Source of the DNA: Xenorhabdus mauleonii
GTDB taxonomy: Bacteria > Pseudomonadota > Gammaproteobacteria > Enterobacterales > Enterobacteriaceae
DNA length: 46,130 bases
NCBI RefSeq assembly: GCF_900113945.1
Contig: NZ_FORG01000027.1
Span: 1 to 46,130, forward strand
Direction of reading: 5' to 3'
The position numbers were made by a program, and so were the translations under genes. Positions 38,528-46,130 of the stretch are shown here, piece by piece. Position 1 is the first letter of the stretch. Every line of letters begins with the position of its first letter. The notes beneath the pieces are model-generated. The model ran no database searches and was not told the origin of the DNA. It worked only from the letters and a program-made list of their open reading frames with translations.

Positions 38528-40357
38528 TTAGTACACATCTCTCTGATAACGGCGCTCAAGGCGCAATTCACTCAAGAATTCATCAGCCTGTTCAGCATCC
38601 ATGCCGCCTTGTTGTGAAATAATGTCCAGCAGTGTCTGCTCTACGTCTTTTGCCATACGGTTAGCATCACCACAAACGTACAAATGCGCGCCATCCTGGA
38701 TCCAGCGCCAAATTTCAGCGCCCTGCTCATGCAGTTTGTCCTGTACATACACTTTTTGTGGCTGATCTCGCGACCATGCCATATCAATGCGGGTCAGCAA
38801 GCCATCTTTCACATAGCGCTGGAATTCAACTTGGTATAGAAAATCTTCGACAAAATGTGGATTACCAAAAAACAACCAGTTCTTGCCTTCAGCCCCCTGA
38901 TTGTCACGATGTTGTAAAAACGCCCGGAATGGGGCAACCCCCGTTCCCGGCCCAATCATAATCACGGGTGTATTAGGATCAGCCGGCAAACGGAAGTTGT
39001 TATTTGGTTCAATAAAAACCCGAATGTTGTCATCTTCCTGCAATCGATCCGCCAGATAGCCTGAAGCGCCTCCGGTACGGCTCCGGCCTTCAATCTCATA
39101 GCGAACAACGCCCACAGTAATGTGAACTTCGCTTTCAACTTCGGACTGTGAGGAAGAGATAGAGTAGAGACGCGGGGTCAATGGACGCAACAAATCAATA
39201 AATTGCTGGGCATCCGGATGTAAGGCTATTTGCCTGACCATATCGACAATAGGCGTTTGTTCGGCGTATTTTTGTAATGCCGATTTATCAGACACTAATG
39301 CCAAAAGTTTTTCATCTTTTGACAATGCAGCATATTTTTCAACGATAACCGCGGTATTTTGAGTCAGCTCTGTATGGCTTGTCAGTGCATCGCGCAGTGA
39401 AAGCGCTTTGCAATTGACCGTAACCTGTTCAGTTCCTTCCAGCCAAAGTAGAGTAATTAATTCATCCACTAACGCGGGATCGTTTTCAAACCAGACACCA
39501 AGAGAGTCCCCCGGTTGGTAACTCAGGGCCGAGTCACCCAAATCAATTTCAATGTGACGAACATCTTTGTCAGAGCCACGTCCCGTGATTTTTTGGTTCA
39601 CCTGCAATGATGCGGTCAGGGGCGCCTCTTTGGTATACGTTGTATGCGCCAAGCTGTCATTTATTGCAATTGCGTTTAATTGCGTAGTGGACACTGTGGA
39701 ATACGCAGAAGCAACGGATGTGACTTGTGCTGACAGGCGCTCTTTTAAAATATCGGTGATTTTCTGTCGCCATTCGGTTGCCTGCTCTTGATACTCCACA
39801 TCAGCATCAACCCGCTCCAATAAACACTTAGCACCTAATTCGCTCAAACGATTGTCAAAATCTTTCCCTGCCTGGCAAAAGTTTTCGTACGAGGTATCTC
39901 CCAGCCCAAAAACGGCATAAGAGGTTTCTTTCATTGATGGCGCTTTTTTCGAATGGAGATACTTATAGAGTGCTACCGCTTCTTCGGCTGGCTCACCTTC
40001 ACCCTGCGTCGAAGCAACAATAATCAATATCTTCTCTTGAGAAATTTGCTTAAACTTATAATCACCCGAATTAACTAAATTCACACTGAGATTTGCAGCC
40101 AGTAATGAGTCCCTGAGTTGTTCCGCCAAACGGCGGGCGTTACCTGTTTGCGAAGCAGAAAGTAAAGTAACTGTTTCTTGTACAGGTGCTGCGGGCGTAC
40201 TCAGCTCTGCCTGTGGTTGGTGATTGACGACTCCCCAAAAATAGCCAGACAACCAAGCTAATTGATGTGAGGAAAAATCACTGGTTGCTGACTGTAAACG
40301 TGAAAGTTGTTCAGGAGAAACCGGTAATAATGAAGTTGAAGGTGGTTTTACGGTCAT
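38528..40357 (-). CDS. cysJ: Sulfite reductase flavoprotein subunit CysJ
   Basis: This 609-residue NADPH flavoprotein feeds electrons to CysI. The flavodoxin domain is at about residues 60-210 ([28 protein letters not shown]), FAD binding at [12 protein letters not shown], and NADPH binding at [15 protein letters not shown]. The C-terminus ends RYQRDVY, as expected. It is the first gene of cysJIH; the promoter should lie in the region shared with queD. Confidence 0.97.
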   Translation of the reverse strand: MTVKPPSTSLLPVSPEQLSRLQSATSDFSSHQLAWLSGYFWGVVNHQPQAELSTPAAPVQETVTLLSASQTGNARRLAEQLRDSLLAANLSVNLVNSGDYKFKQISQEKILIIVASTQGEGEPAEEAVALYKYLHSKKAPSMKETSYAVFGLGDTSYENFCQAGKDFDNRLSELGAKCLLERVDADVEYQEQATEWRQKITDILKERLSAQVTSVASAYSTVSTTQLNAIAINDSLAHTTYTKEAPLTASLQVNQKITGRGSDKDVRHIEIDLGDSALSYQPGDSLGVWFENDPALVDELITLLWLEGTEQVTVNCKALSLRDALTSHTELTQNTAVIVEKYAALSKDEKLLALVSDKSALQKYAEQTPIVDMVRQIALHPDAQQFIDLLRPLTPRLYSISSSQSEVESEVHITVGVVRYEIEGRSRTGGASGYLADRLQEDDNIRVFIEPNNNFRLPADPNTPVIMIGPGTGVAPFRAFLQHRDNQGAEGKNWLFFGNPHFVEDFLYQVEFQRYVKDGLLTRIDMAWSRDQPQKVYVQDKLHEQGAEIWRWIQDGAHLYVCGDANRMAKDVEQTLLDIISQQGGMDAEQADEFLSELRLERRYQRDVY

Positions 40358-40677
40358 ATTCGTTGCCTTTTGCTGCTGTAGCCAGTATCCATGCCGTCAA
40401 CACCACAAATGAGGCGCTTGATTTGATTTAATCGAGTAGTAGCCAAATAGGTGTAATAATCATAGGCATGAGAATCGAGTATCAGGTTATCTTAGAATAA
40501 GTGGAGTATTTAAAGACGGGATCGCAATATCTCATAACTAAAACGCCTAACTTCATTTACAGATTTAATATATCGGTAAAGATGTTAAATATTGCACACT
40601 CTTCCTCCAGAAAAATCACGTTAAGCACACAAAGTTCAGGTAGAATAGCCGACTTTTTGAAATCAGAGAAAAGCACC
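40358..40677. other. Divergent promoter region, cysJ / queD
   Basis: No gene is seen, although the queD frame stays open upstream to 40501. A TAGAAT element about 40641-40646 could be the queD -10. A CysB site is expected for cysJ, but I cannot define one by eye. Confidence 0.5.
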
Positions 40678-41040
40678 ATGAGTACAACTATCTTTAAAGA
40701 CTTCCAATTTGAAGCCGCACATCGCTTACCACATGTCCCCGAAGGGCATAAATGTGGCCGCTTGCATGGGCATTCGTTTATGGTTCGCCTGGAAATTACC
40801 GGTGAGGTTGATCCCCTCACAGGATGGATCATGGATTTTTCCGACGTAAAAGTCGCGTTCAAACCTATTTGGGAGCAGCTTGATCACCACTATCTCAATG
40901 AAATTCCAGGATTGGAAAACCCAACCAGCGAAGTTCTGGCAAAGTGGATTTGGGAAGAATTAAAACCGGTATTGCCTCAACTGAGTTCCGTCATGGTCAA
41001 AGAAACATGTAATGCGGGTTGTGTCTATCGTGGTAAATAA
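40678..41040 (+). CDS. queD: 6-carboxy-5,6,7,8-tetrahydropterin synthase QueD
   Basis: This 120-residue queuosine-pathway enzyme acts on 7,8-dihydroneopterin triphosphate. The zinc and catalytic motifs are [20 protein letters not shown] (catalytic Cys, zinc His), GHSF, and DHHYLNE. The start ATG at 40678 follows AGAGAAA and matches the family length; the open frame upstream is unsupported. It is convergent with queE, the next step of the pathway. Confidence 0.95.
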   Translation: MSTTIFKDFQFEAAHRLPHVPEGHKCGRLHGHSFMVRLEITGEVDPLTGWIMDFSDVKVAFKPIWEQLDHHYLNEIPGLENPTSEVLAKWIWEELKPVLPQLSSVMVKETCNAGCVYRGK

Positions 41041-41043
41041 AGG

Positions 41044-41068
41044 TTCAGCACCAAAACTTGGTGCTGAA
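41044..41068. terminator. Hairpin between queD and queE
   Basis: TTCAGCACCAA and TTGGTGCTGAA are an exact 11-bp inverted repeat between the two convergent stops. No strong T-tract follows on either side. Confidence 0.6.
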
Positions 41069-41074
41069 TGAACT

Positions 41075-41746
41075 TTAAGCGATATTTAAGTATTTATGAG
41101 TCTGCATCGAAAAACGCCAATTGCGGGCAATGCACGTTTCGATGCACAAGCGGGTAGCTTCTTCTTTCTGGCTAATCGGTTGTAAGGCAACGATTGGAGT
41201 CGGGTTTCCATCAAGCATCGTTAGTAATTCATCCAATGCTTCAATATCGCGCGCCCTTCCCACCGGATGTTTGATTTCATCGGCCCGTTTCATGGCTTCA
41301 GGCAAGACCTTATATCCACCACGCATTTTCACTTTTGGCGAAACAGTTACCCATGTTTTGTCAGAACACAAAATAGTATGTGTCCCACTTGTCTCTATTT
41401 GGCAACCATAACCTTCATTTTCAAATAGTTCAGTTAAAGGGCGCAAATCATACAAGCACGGTTCACCGCCTGTAATCACAACATGACGCGCACTGTAGCC
41501 CTGTTGAGCGAATAGATTAAGCAGTTGCTTTGCGGTAGCCACTCCCCATATATCACTATCCTGTGTCTTCAGGATGATATTTTCCATCGGCTGCTGTTTA
41601 TCAGGCTCTTTTTCCCACGTATGCTTGGTATCGCACCAACTGCAACCTACCGGACATCCTTGTAAGCGAATGAAAACCGAAGGAACACCGGTAAACACTC
41701 CTTCTCCCTGTAAAGTTTGAAAGATTTCATTTATTGGGTAAATCAT
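41075..41746 (-). CDS. queE: 7-carboxy-7-deazaguanine synthase QueE
   Basis: This 223-residue radical-SAM enzyme converts carboxytetrahydropterin to 7-carboxy-7-deazaguanine. The cluster motif is CPVGCSWC (CX3CX2C, as in the E. coli enzyme), followed by VITGGEPCLYDLRPL. The length and C-terminus (SMQTHKYLNIA) are as in E. coli. It is convergent with queD, and the next gene upstream is a divergent permease. Confidence 0.96.
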   Translation of the reverse strand: MIYPINEIFQTLQGEGVFTGVPSVFIRLQGCPVGCSWCDTKHTWEKEPDKQQPMENIILKTQDSDIWGVATAKQLLNLFAQQGYSARHVVITGGEPCLYDLRPLTELFENEGYGCQIETSGTHTILCSDKTWVTVSPKVKMRGGYKVLPEAMKRADEIKHPVGRARDIEALDELLTMLDGNPTPIVALQPISQKEEATRLCIETCIARNWRFSMQTHKYLNIA

Positions 41747-41838
41747 AAAAAAACTCTGGTTTTACTAAACTGCCCGTATTATTACAGATATCTATCCCGT
41801 GAACATCCTTCTTTGTGGTATGGTACGGGGTTGCTTTT

Positions 41839-41891
41839 TCTGGCACCTCGCGCCAGACGGAGCATTGTATGCCCGAAATACTCTCTGGCAT
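41839..41891 (+). other. Structured leader of the ProY-like gene
   Basis: Two small hairpins precede the permease: TCTGGC (41839-41844) with GCCAGA (41852-41857), and ATGCC (41869-41873) with GGCAT (41887-41891). They match no riboswitch I know. They may be part of the 5' leader or chance structure. Confidence 0.3.
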
Positions 41892-41914
41892 GAAAGGATA
41901 GATGGGAATAACGA

Positions 41915-43279
41915 ATGCGAAATAATGAAAATCAGCTTAAACAGGGCCTGAGCGTACGGCATATTCGCTTTATGGCTTTAGGCTCTGCAATAGGCACGGG
42001 GCTATTTTATGGTTCAGCAGCAGCAATTCAACAAGCTGGTCCCGCGGTATTGTTGGCCTATTTAATCGGCGGTGCTGCCGTATTTATTGTAATGAGAGCA
42101 CTTGGCGAAATGGCCGTTCACCATCCAGTTTCCGGTTCTTTCTCCCAATATGCCAGTCATTATCTGGGGCCTTTGGCCGGGTTCCTGACCGGTTGGATCT
42201 ACGTGCTTGAAATGCTATTTGTTTGCTTGGCTGATATTACTGCATTCGGCATGTATATGAAACTTTGGTTCCCGGGTGTCGAACAGTGGATTTGGGTTCT
42301 GAGTATTGTATGCCTTATCGGCGCCTTAAATCTTTGTCATGTGAAATTTTTCGGTGAAATGGAGTTCTGGCTTTCCATTGTTAAAGTGAGCGCCATTATC
42401 GCCATGATTGTTGGCGGGCTTGCCATTATGTTTTATGGTTTTGGGCAAGCAACTGAACACGTTACCGGCCTGTCCAATTTATGGGAACATGGCGGCTTTA
42501 TGCCAAACGGCGTCAGTGGAATCATAGCGTCACTCGCGATTGTTATGTTCGCATTCGGTGGTATAGAAGTGATTGGTATCACGGCCAGTGAAGCGAAAAA
42601 CCCAGAAAAAACGATACCGAAAGCGATCAATGCCGTCCCATTTCGTATCTTAATCTTTTATGTCCTGACACTGTGCATTTTAATGTGTATCTATCCATGG
42701 AATCAGATAGGTCAGGACGGAAGCCCATTTGTACAAATTTTCTCTAATCTGGGCATTAATTCAGCCGCAAATATCTTGAACATTGTCGTGATTACCGCCG
42801 CCATTTCCGCTATCAACAGTGATATTTTTGGCGCCGGAAGGATGATGTACGGTATGGCTCAAGAAGGACAAGCGCCAAAATCATTCAGAAAGCTCACCAG
42901 CAATGGTGTGCCCTGGATGACTGTTCTGGTCATGATGTGTGTTCTGTTACTCGGTGCAGTTTTTAATTACCTGATGCCTAATAAGATTTTTATCATCATT
43001 GCATCTGTGGCTACATTTGCGACTGTCTGGGTATGGTTGATGATCTTGATATCACATGTTGCTATGCGCCGCCAAATGAGCGCTGAAGAAGTCAAGACGC
43101 TGAAGTTCCCAATTCCAATGTGGCCAATTGCTCCTGCTATTACAATTGCCTTTATGGCCAGCATCATTGTGCTGTTGGGCTATTTTGAACAAACGAGAGA
43201 TGCTCTGTATGTGGGAATCGGCTGGGTTCTTGTTCTCACTCTGGCTTATGGCATAAAAAAAGTTATCGCCCATAGATAG
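41915..43279 (+). CDS. proY: Amino-acid permease, ProY-like (APC superfamily)
   Basis: This 454-residue inner-membrane permease has twelve predicted helices. The first helix carries the AAT-family signature [20 protein letters not shown], and the middle has [20 protein letters not shown]. Residue by residue it follows E. coli ProY (proline-specific permease) more closely than AroP, although substrate cannot be read with certainty. A GGGA ribosome-binding site precedes the ATG. It is a single gene with its own terminator, convergent with yafD. Confidence 0.85.
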   Translation: MRNNENQLKQGLSVRHIRFMALGSAIGTGLFYGSAAAIQQAGPAVLLAYLIGGAAVFIVMRALGEMAVHHPVSGSFSQYASHYLGPLAGFLTGWIYVLEMLFVCLADITAFGMYMKLWFPGVEQWIWVLSIVCLIGALNLCHVKFFGEMEFWLSIVKVSAIIAMIVGGLAIMFYGFGQATEHVTGLSNLWEHGGFMPNGVSGIIASLAIVMFAFGGIEVIGITASEAKNPEKTIPKAINAVPFRILIFYVLTLCILMCIYPWNQIGQDGSPFVQIFSNLGINSAANILNIVVITAAISAINSDIFGAGRMMYGMAQEGQAPKSFRKLTSNGVPWMTVLVMMCVLLLGAVFNYLMPNKIFIIIASVATFATVWVWLMILISHVAMRRQMSAEEVKTLKFPIPMWPIAPAITIAFMASIIVLLGYFEQTRDALYVGIGWVLVLTLAYGIKKVIAHR

Positions 43280-43301
43280 CTTTAGCCAATAATGTTTGAA
43301 A

Positions 43302-43326
43302 ATTCGCCGGTGTTTGACCGGCGAAT
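43302..43326. terminator. Terminator between proY and yafD
   Basis: ATTCGCCGG and CCGGCGAAT form a 9-bp GC-rich stem around TGTTTGA, followed by CTTTAT. It can serve both convergent genes. Confidence 0.75.
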
Positions 43327-43376
43327 CTTTATCCTCAACTGAATAATTTTCTCTCTACATTTTTTTATTTCTACTC

Positions 43377-44237
43377 TTATAAAGAAAACCTGACAATCAA
43401 CGGATTATGATCAGAAGCGCCAGTCATTAAAACCGTGGCATGTGATACGGTTATCCCCCGATAAAAAACAAAATCCAAAGGCTTACCAAAAACAATCGTC
43501 CGGTAGTCATCATTGAAGTGGACTTCTTTTAGTTGCATGCGATATACAAAACGTTCCAGCACTTTTAGTCTCTGACGACTCCATGCATTAAAATCCCCGG
43601 CAAAAATCACAGGACCGTCGTGCAATCTTATATGAGTACCGATGTTATCTAATTGCCGGCTGTAAACATCAACACCAAGACTAAAGTTAACGGCATGCAC
43701 ATTGATTACCATTAATTGACGCTCATCCGGTAATGAGTAAATCGTGATTAACGATGATTTGGATAACCTGAGTATCGGCTCCTTTTCACGGAGTGGGCAA
43801 CAATAAACGGGTGAAGAGGAGGCCAATGTCATTACGCCCGATGGATGCTGAGGAAGAGCAAATGCTGGTACTTGATCTGCAGTTAACCCGCTGTTTGTTA
43901 TAAATTTTAATAGTTCAGGAGTGGTTTGCGCTTCTTGCAGTAAAACAAGGTCGCTCTTTCCAATTAAGGAAGTCAAAACATTTTGCCATAATGGACGCTG
44001 TTGTTTGTATATGTTCCAAATAGCGATAGAAAATTCATTATTACTGGCAAAAATCGGCTCTCCACGCGGCAATGCTGACTGCTCTAGTAGTTGCCTGGAA
44101 GTAGGGAAAACTCGCTCTACGGGTTGGCCTGCAACATACCGCATGGCATAGTTCTTCTTTGCTCTCTTCGTATTTACAAGTTTTCTTTCGTACAATTTTT
44201 TCGCATAGCTTCTTATTGCCAATCTTACCTCCGCCAT
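43377..44237 (-). CDS. yafD: Endonuclease/exonuclease/phosphatase family protein YafD
   Basis: This protein of about 286 residues has a C-terminal EEP-fold domain. Active-site motifs are [38 protein letters not shown] and ASDHNPL, as in E. coli YafD. The substrate is not established. I chose the ATG at 44237 behind GAGGGAAAA; an upstream in-frame TTG is less likely. The basic N-terminal helix ([21 protein letters not shown]) is an addition compared with E. coli. It lies downstream of an rRNA/tRNA-Asp end, as in E. coli. Confidence 0.9.
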   Translation of the reverse strand: MAEVRLAIRSYAKKLYERKLVNTKRAKKNYAMRYVAGQPVERVFPTSRQLLEQSALPRGEPIFASNNEFSIAIWNIYKQQRPLWQNVLTSLIGKSDLVLLQEAQTTPELLKFITNSGLTADQVPAFALPQHPSGVMTLASSSPVYCCPLREKEPILRLSKSSLITIYSLPDERQLMVINVHAVNFSLGVDVYSRQLDNIGTHIRLHDGPVIFAGDFNAWSRQRLKVLERFVYRMQLKEVHFNDDYRTIVFGKPLDFVFYRGITVSHATVLMTGASDHNPLIVRFSL

Positions 44238-45780
44238 ACGTTTTCCCTCATTCAATTCTACCTAATATGACATACCCGTTATTGATTTCAATCTATTGAG
44301 CACAAAAAAACCAAGTTGTTATAAGATAGTATACCGCTGACATGAAATGTTCCCATAACTTATGACAATAAAAATAACAGATTGGCATAATAAAAATTCA
44401 ACAATATAACCGCTCTTGACTAAAAAAATGAAACAAGAATAATCTCTTTTTCTTAGTTACGAAAAAGCTAATAGAACAATTCATTAGCTATCATTTTTGC
44501 CAAACATTTAATTGATTGCTGTATTCTTCATTTTAGCGATTATAAAAAATTTCTGAATTTTTCATTTATTCCCCTTAAAAATTTCGCTAACAGCCAGAAC
44601 TCAAATGCGGCTATAAAAGAAGGAATTAAATAATACTAGCATATATATCCCTGTTCTACTTTAATATGTTTTTCAATTAAGAATTCAATGAGTTACAAGA
44701 AACCATAGGCAATGTAATTGATGTGTTTAATTCAGTTTTTTAAATACAGTACTTATACTATCATTGCTAAAAAATGTTATTTCAAAAAAATTAAATGACA
44801 TTTTATTAAAATAGAAATTAATTCAGGCTATGAAAATGAGCTTTAACATCATGTTTTTTTTCATCAAAAAATAAATTTCAATTTAAAACTATTATCTTAA
44901 CTCAATAAATGAAATATATTTCAAATAATAGATCCAATAAAAATAATCAATAACATCATCTAGAGGAAGAATAATATTTACTATTTTTACGTGTACAGGT
45001 ATATCTTATATTTTCATTTTTATTATTTATCTTAATAAATTATTATTAATTATATATCTAGATTTAAAGGTTGGATAAATTGGATTTATAGTCAAAACTC
45101 CGGAGCCAATTCAATCCAAAAAAATACTTCATTTCTTTCATTTATTCAGATCTAAGTGATCCAACACTATTTTAGAAAGCACATGATATACAAACGCTGG
45201 ATTTTTTCATTTATAAACCAATCGCAACAAGTGATTAGCATTAGAAAATCAACCCGAGGTTGTACCTCTCTCTTACGAATAAATCCATCACCTTACTATA
45301 GCCACGGATTTTATTTCTGGACTGTAAATTTCTTTAGTCATTGTTATAAAAATAATGACAGTAGCTTCGCATTTTAGATAAAGGAGAATAACAAGAAAAA
45401 GAGCGGCAAGTTAATGCACGTATAAAGAAAGAGGGAAATGCAAACAGCCATGCTCAGTCATCACTATTCCATGGGTTATTGCAATTTGATAATAAAAGAA
45501 ATTGCCAATCTGTTTTGTAGATAGCTCATGATTATATGCCTTTAAGAATAAATCAGACGCCTCTGAGCACTCCTTTAAACATTATCTGGTAACAAAGAAC
45601 AAAGCTGGTTGTGAATTGATTTTTGAACCAATCTTGCCAATATGACGTGATCTCCGCTCACGGGGCTTATCAGAAAAGGGAGTAAAAAGGCCATTAACGT
45701 ACAGTTAGCAATTAACAGTTGTTTGTTCTAAGGTGTTCAGTAGAGGGTTTTAAATAAAAAAACTTTAAATAACAATTTAA
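44238..45780. other. About 1.5 kb AT-rich non-coding region between the rrn end and yafD
   Basis: E. coli has dkgB and yafC here; no trace is visible. A GTG-started 73-codon frame at 45156-45377 lacks a ribosome-binding site and is probably not a gene. A start-less 42-codon frame at 45392-45520 (QEKERQVNARIKKEG...) looks weakly protein-like and could be a remnant. AGCTAAT (44466-44472) pairs with ATTAGCT (44483-44489). I see no other structure. Confidence 0.5.
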
Positions 45781-45786
45781 AAAAAC

Positions 45787-45818
45787 AAAAAGCCCTGAGA
45801 TTTCTCTCAGGGCTTTTT
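45787..45818 (-). terminator. Terminator of the rRNA operon
   Basis: AAAAAGCCCTGAGA (45787-45800) pairs with TCTCAGGGCTTTTT (45805-45818), a long perfect stem ending in a T-run on the minus strand, just behind tRNA-Asp. Confidence 0.92.
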
Positions 45819-45830
45819 GTTGAAATAAGG

Positions 45831-45907
45831 TGGCGGTGCGGACGGGACTCGAACCCGCGACCCCCGGCGTGACAGGCCGGTATTCTAACCAACTGAACTA
45901 CCGCACC
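45831..45907 (-). tRNA. tRNA-Asp (anticodon GUC)
   Basis: The 77-base minus-strand sequence begins GGTGCGGTAGTTCAG, has the anticodon loop CTGTCAC, the T-arm GGTTCGAGTCC, and ends with an encoded CCA. It closely matches E. coli tRNA-Asp. It is the distal tRNA of an rRNA operon, as in E. coli rrnH. Confidence 0.97.
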
Positions 45908-46036
45908 ACCGAATTTCGTTTGCCTTGACTGCCTTTTATGCCGGCAATCGGCTTTTAAATTAATGTCTGGCAGTGTATAAACGGCTTTCCTGCCTTTCAG
46001 TTGCCCTGACTGTCGAAGGTAACTGAAGAATTGTGA

Positions 46037-46130
46037 TGTCTGGCAGTGTCCTACTCTCACATGGGGAGACCCCACACTACCATCGGCGCTACGGCGTTTC
46101 ACTGCTGAGTTCGGCATGGGGTCAGGTGGG
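46037..46130 (-). rRNA. rrf: 5S ribosomal RNA (partial, 3' part)
   Basis: Read on the minus strand, the sequence matches enterobacterial 5S rRNA from the CCCACCTGACC region to the 3' end in TGCCAGACA. The 5' end (about 20-25 bases) lies beyond the window. It precedes tRNA-Asp in an rRNA operon. Confidence 0.95.

Noticed and set aside
40501..40677. Upstream extension of queD
   Set aside because: The family starts at the ATG at 40678, which has a ribosome-binding site; the extension has none.
45156..45377. 73-codon GTG-started frame in the AT-rich region
   Set aside because: No ribosome-binding site, biased composition and no recognisable family; kept only as a remark.
45737..46117. 126-codon minus-strand frame over tRNA-Asp and 5S rRNA
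   Set aside because: It covers RNA genes and a terminator; not a protein gene.
1..46130. CRISPR array, prophage or complete insertion sequence
   Set aside because: No regularly spaced identical repeats, phage structural genes or transposase genes were found on either strand.

Overview
The window looks like a chromosomal segment of an entomopathogenic member of the Morganellaceae, most likely Xenorhabdus (Photorhabdus is the alternative). This is inferred from the moderately AT-rich composition, enterobacterial protein sequences, ERIC-type palindromic repeats, and a gene order that follows the Escherichia coli mutS-rpoS-cys-queD block with lineage-specific changes. I ran no database search.

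Layout. 1-1347: 5'-damaged MATE exporter. 1411-3134: three-lipoprotein operon (DUF799, DUF4810, CsgG-like). 3603-4649: stand-alone ketoacyl-ACP synthase III. 5641-8470: yhaO-cyuA, a predicted amino-acid uptake and cysteine-degradation operon behind a long AT-rich leader. 9294-9857: orphan FimB-type tyrosine recombinase with a perfect inverted repeat just behind it. 10268-13868 (minus): btsT-yjiX-yjiA, pyruvate uptake plus a COG0523 GTPase, with a CRP-like site upstream. 14156-15730: OpgE-like phosphoethanolamine transferase. 15819-16026: ERIC-like element. 16099-16908: divergent methionine aminopeptidase. 17123-19606: TonB-dependent receptor with a Fur-box-like site.

20269-41746 is mostly conserved housekeeping: mutS and miaE, then on the minus strand rpoS, nlpD, pcm, surE, truD, ispF, ispD, ftsB, the sulfate-assimilation genes cysC, cysN, cysD, cysG and cysH, cysI, cysJ, then queD and queE. 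A P-loop kinase-like gene and a 56-codon ORF sit between truD and surE, which adjoin in E. coli. 41915-43279 is a ProY-like permease, 43377-44237 is yafD, followed by about 1.6 kb of AT-rich DNA and the 3' end of an rRNA operon (tRNA-Asp and partial 5S rRNA, minus strand). yafD lying downstream of an rrn/tRNA-Asp end matches the E. coli rrnH neighbourhood.

How the genes work together. cysDN activate sulfate, cysC phosphorylates APS, cysH reduces PAPS, cysIJ reduce sulfite, and cysG makes the siroheme that CysI needs. ispD and ispF are two steps of the MEP isoprenoid pathway; queD and queE are successive steps toward queuosine; pcm, surE, nlpD and rpoS form the stationary-phase cluster. No phage, plasmid or CRISPR array was seen. 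The most unusual parts are the orphan recombinase with its inverted repeat, the truD-surE insertion, the lipoprotein trio, the orphan KAS III enzyme, and tandem repeats on both sides of mutS.
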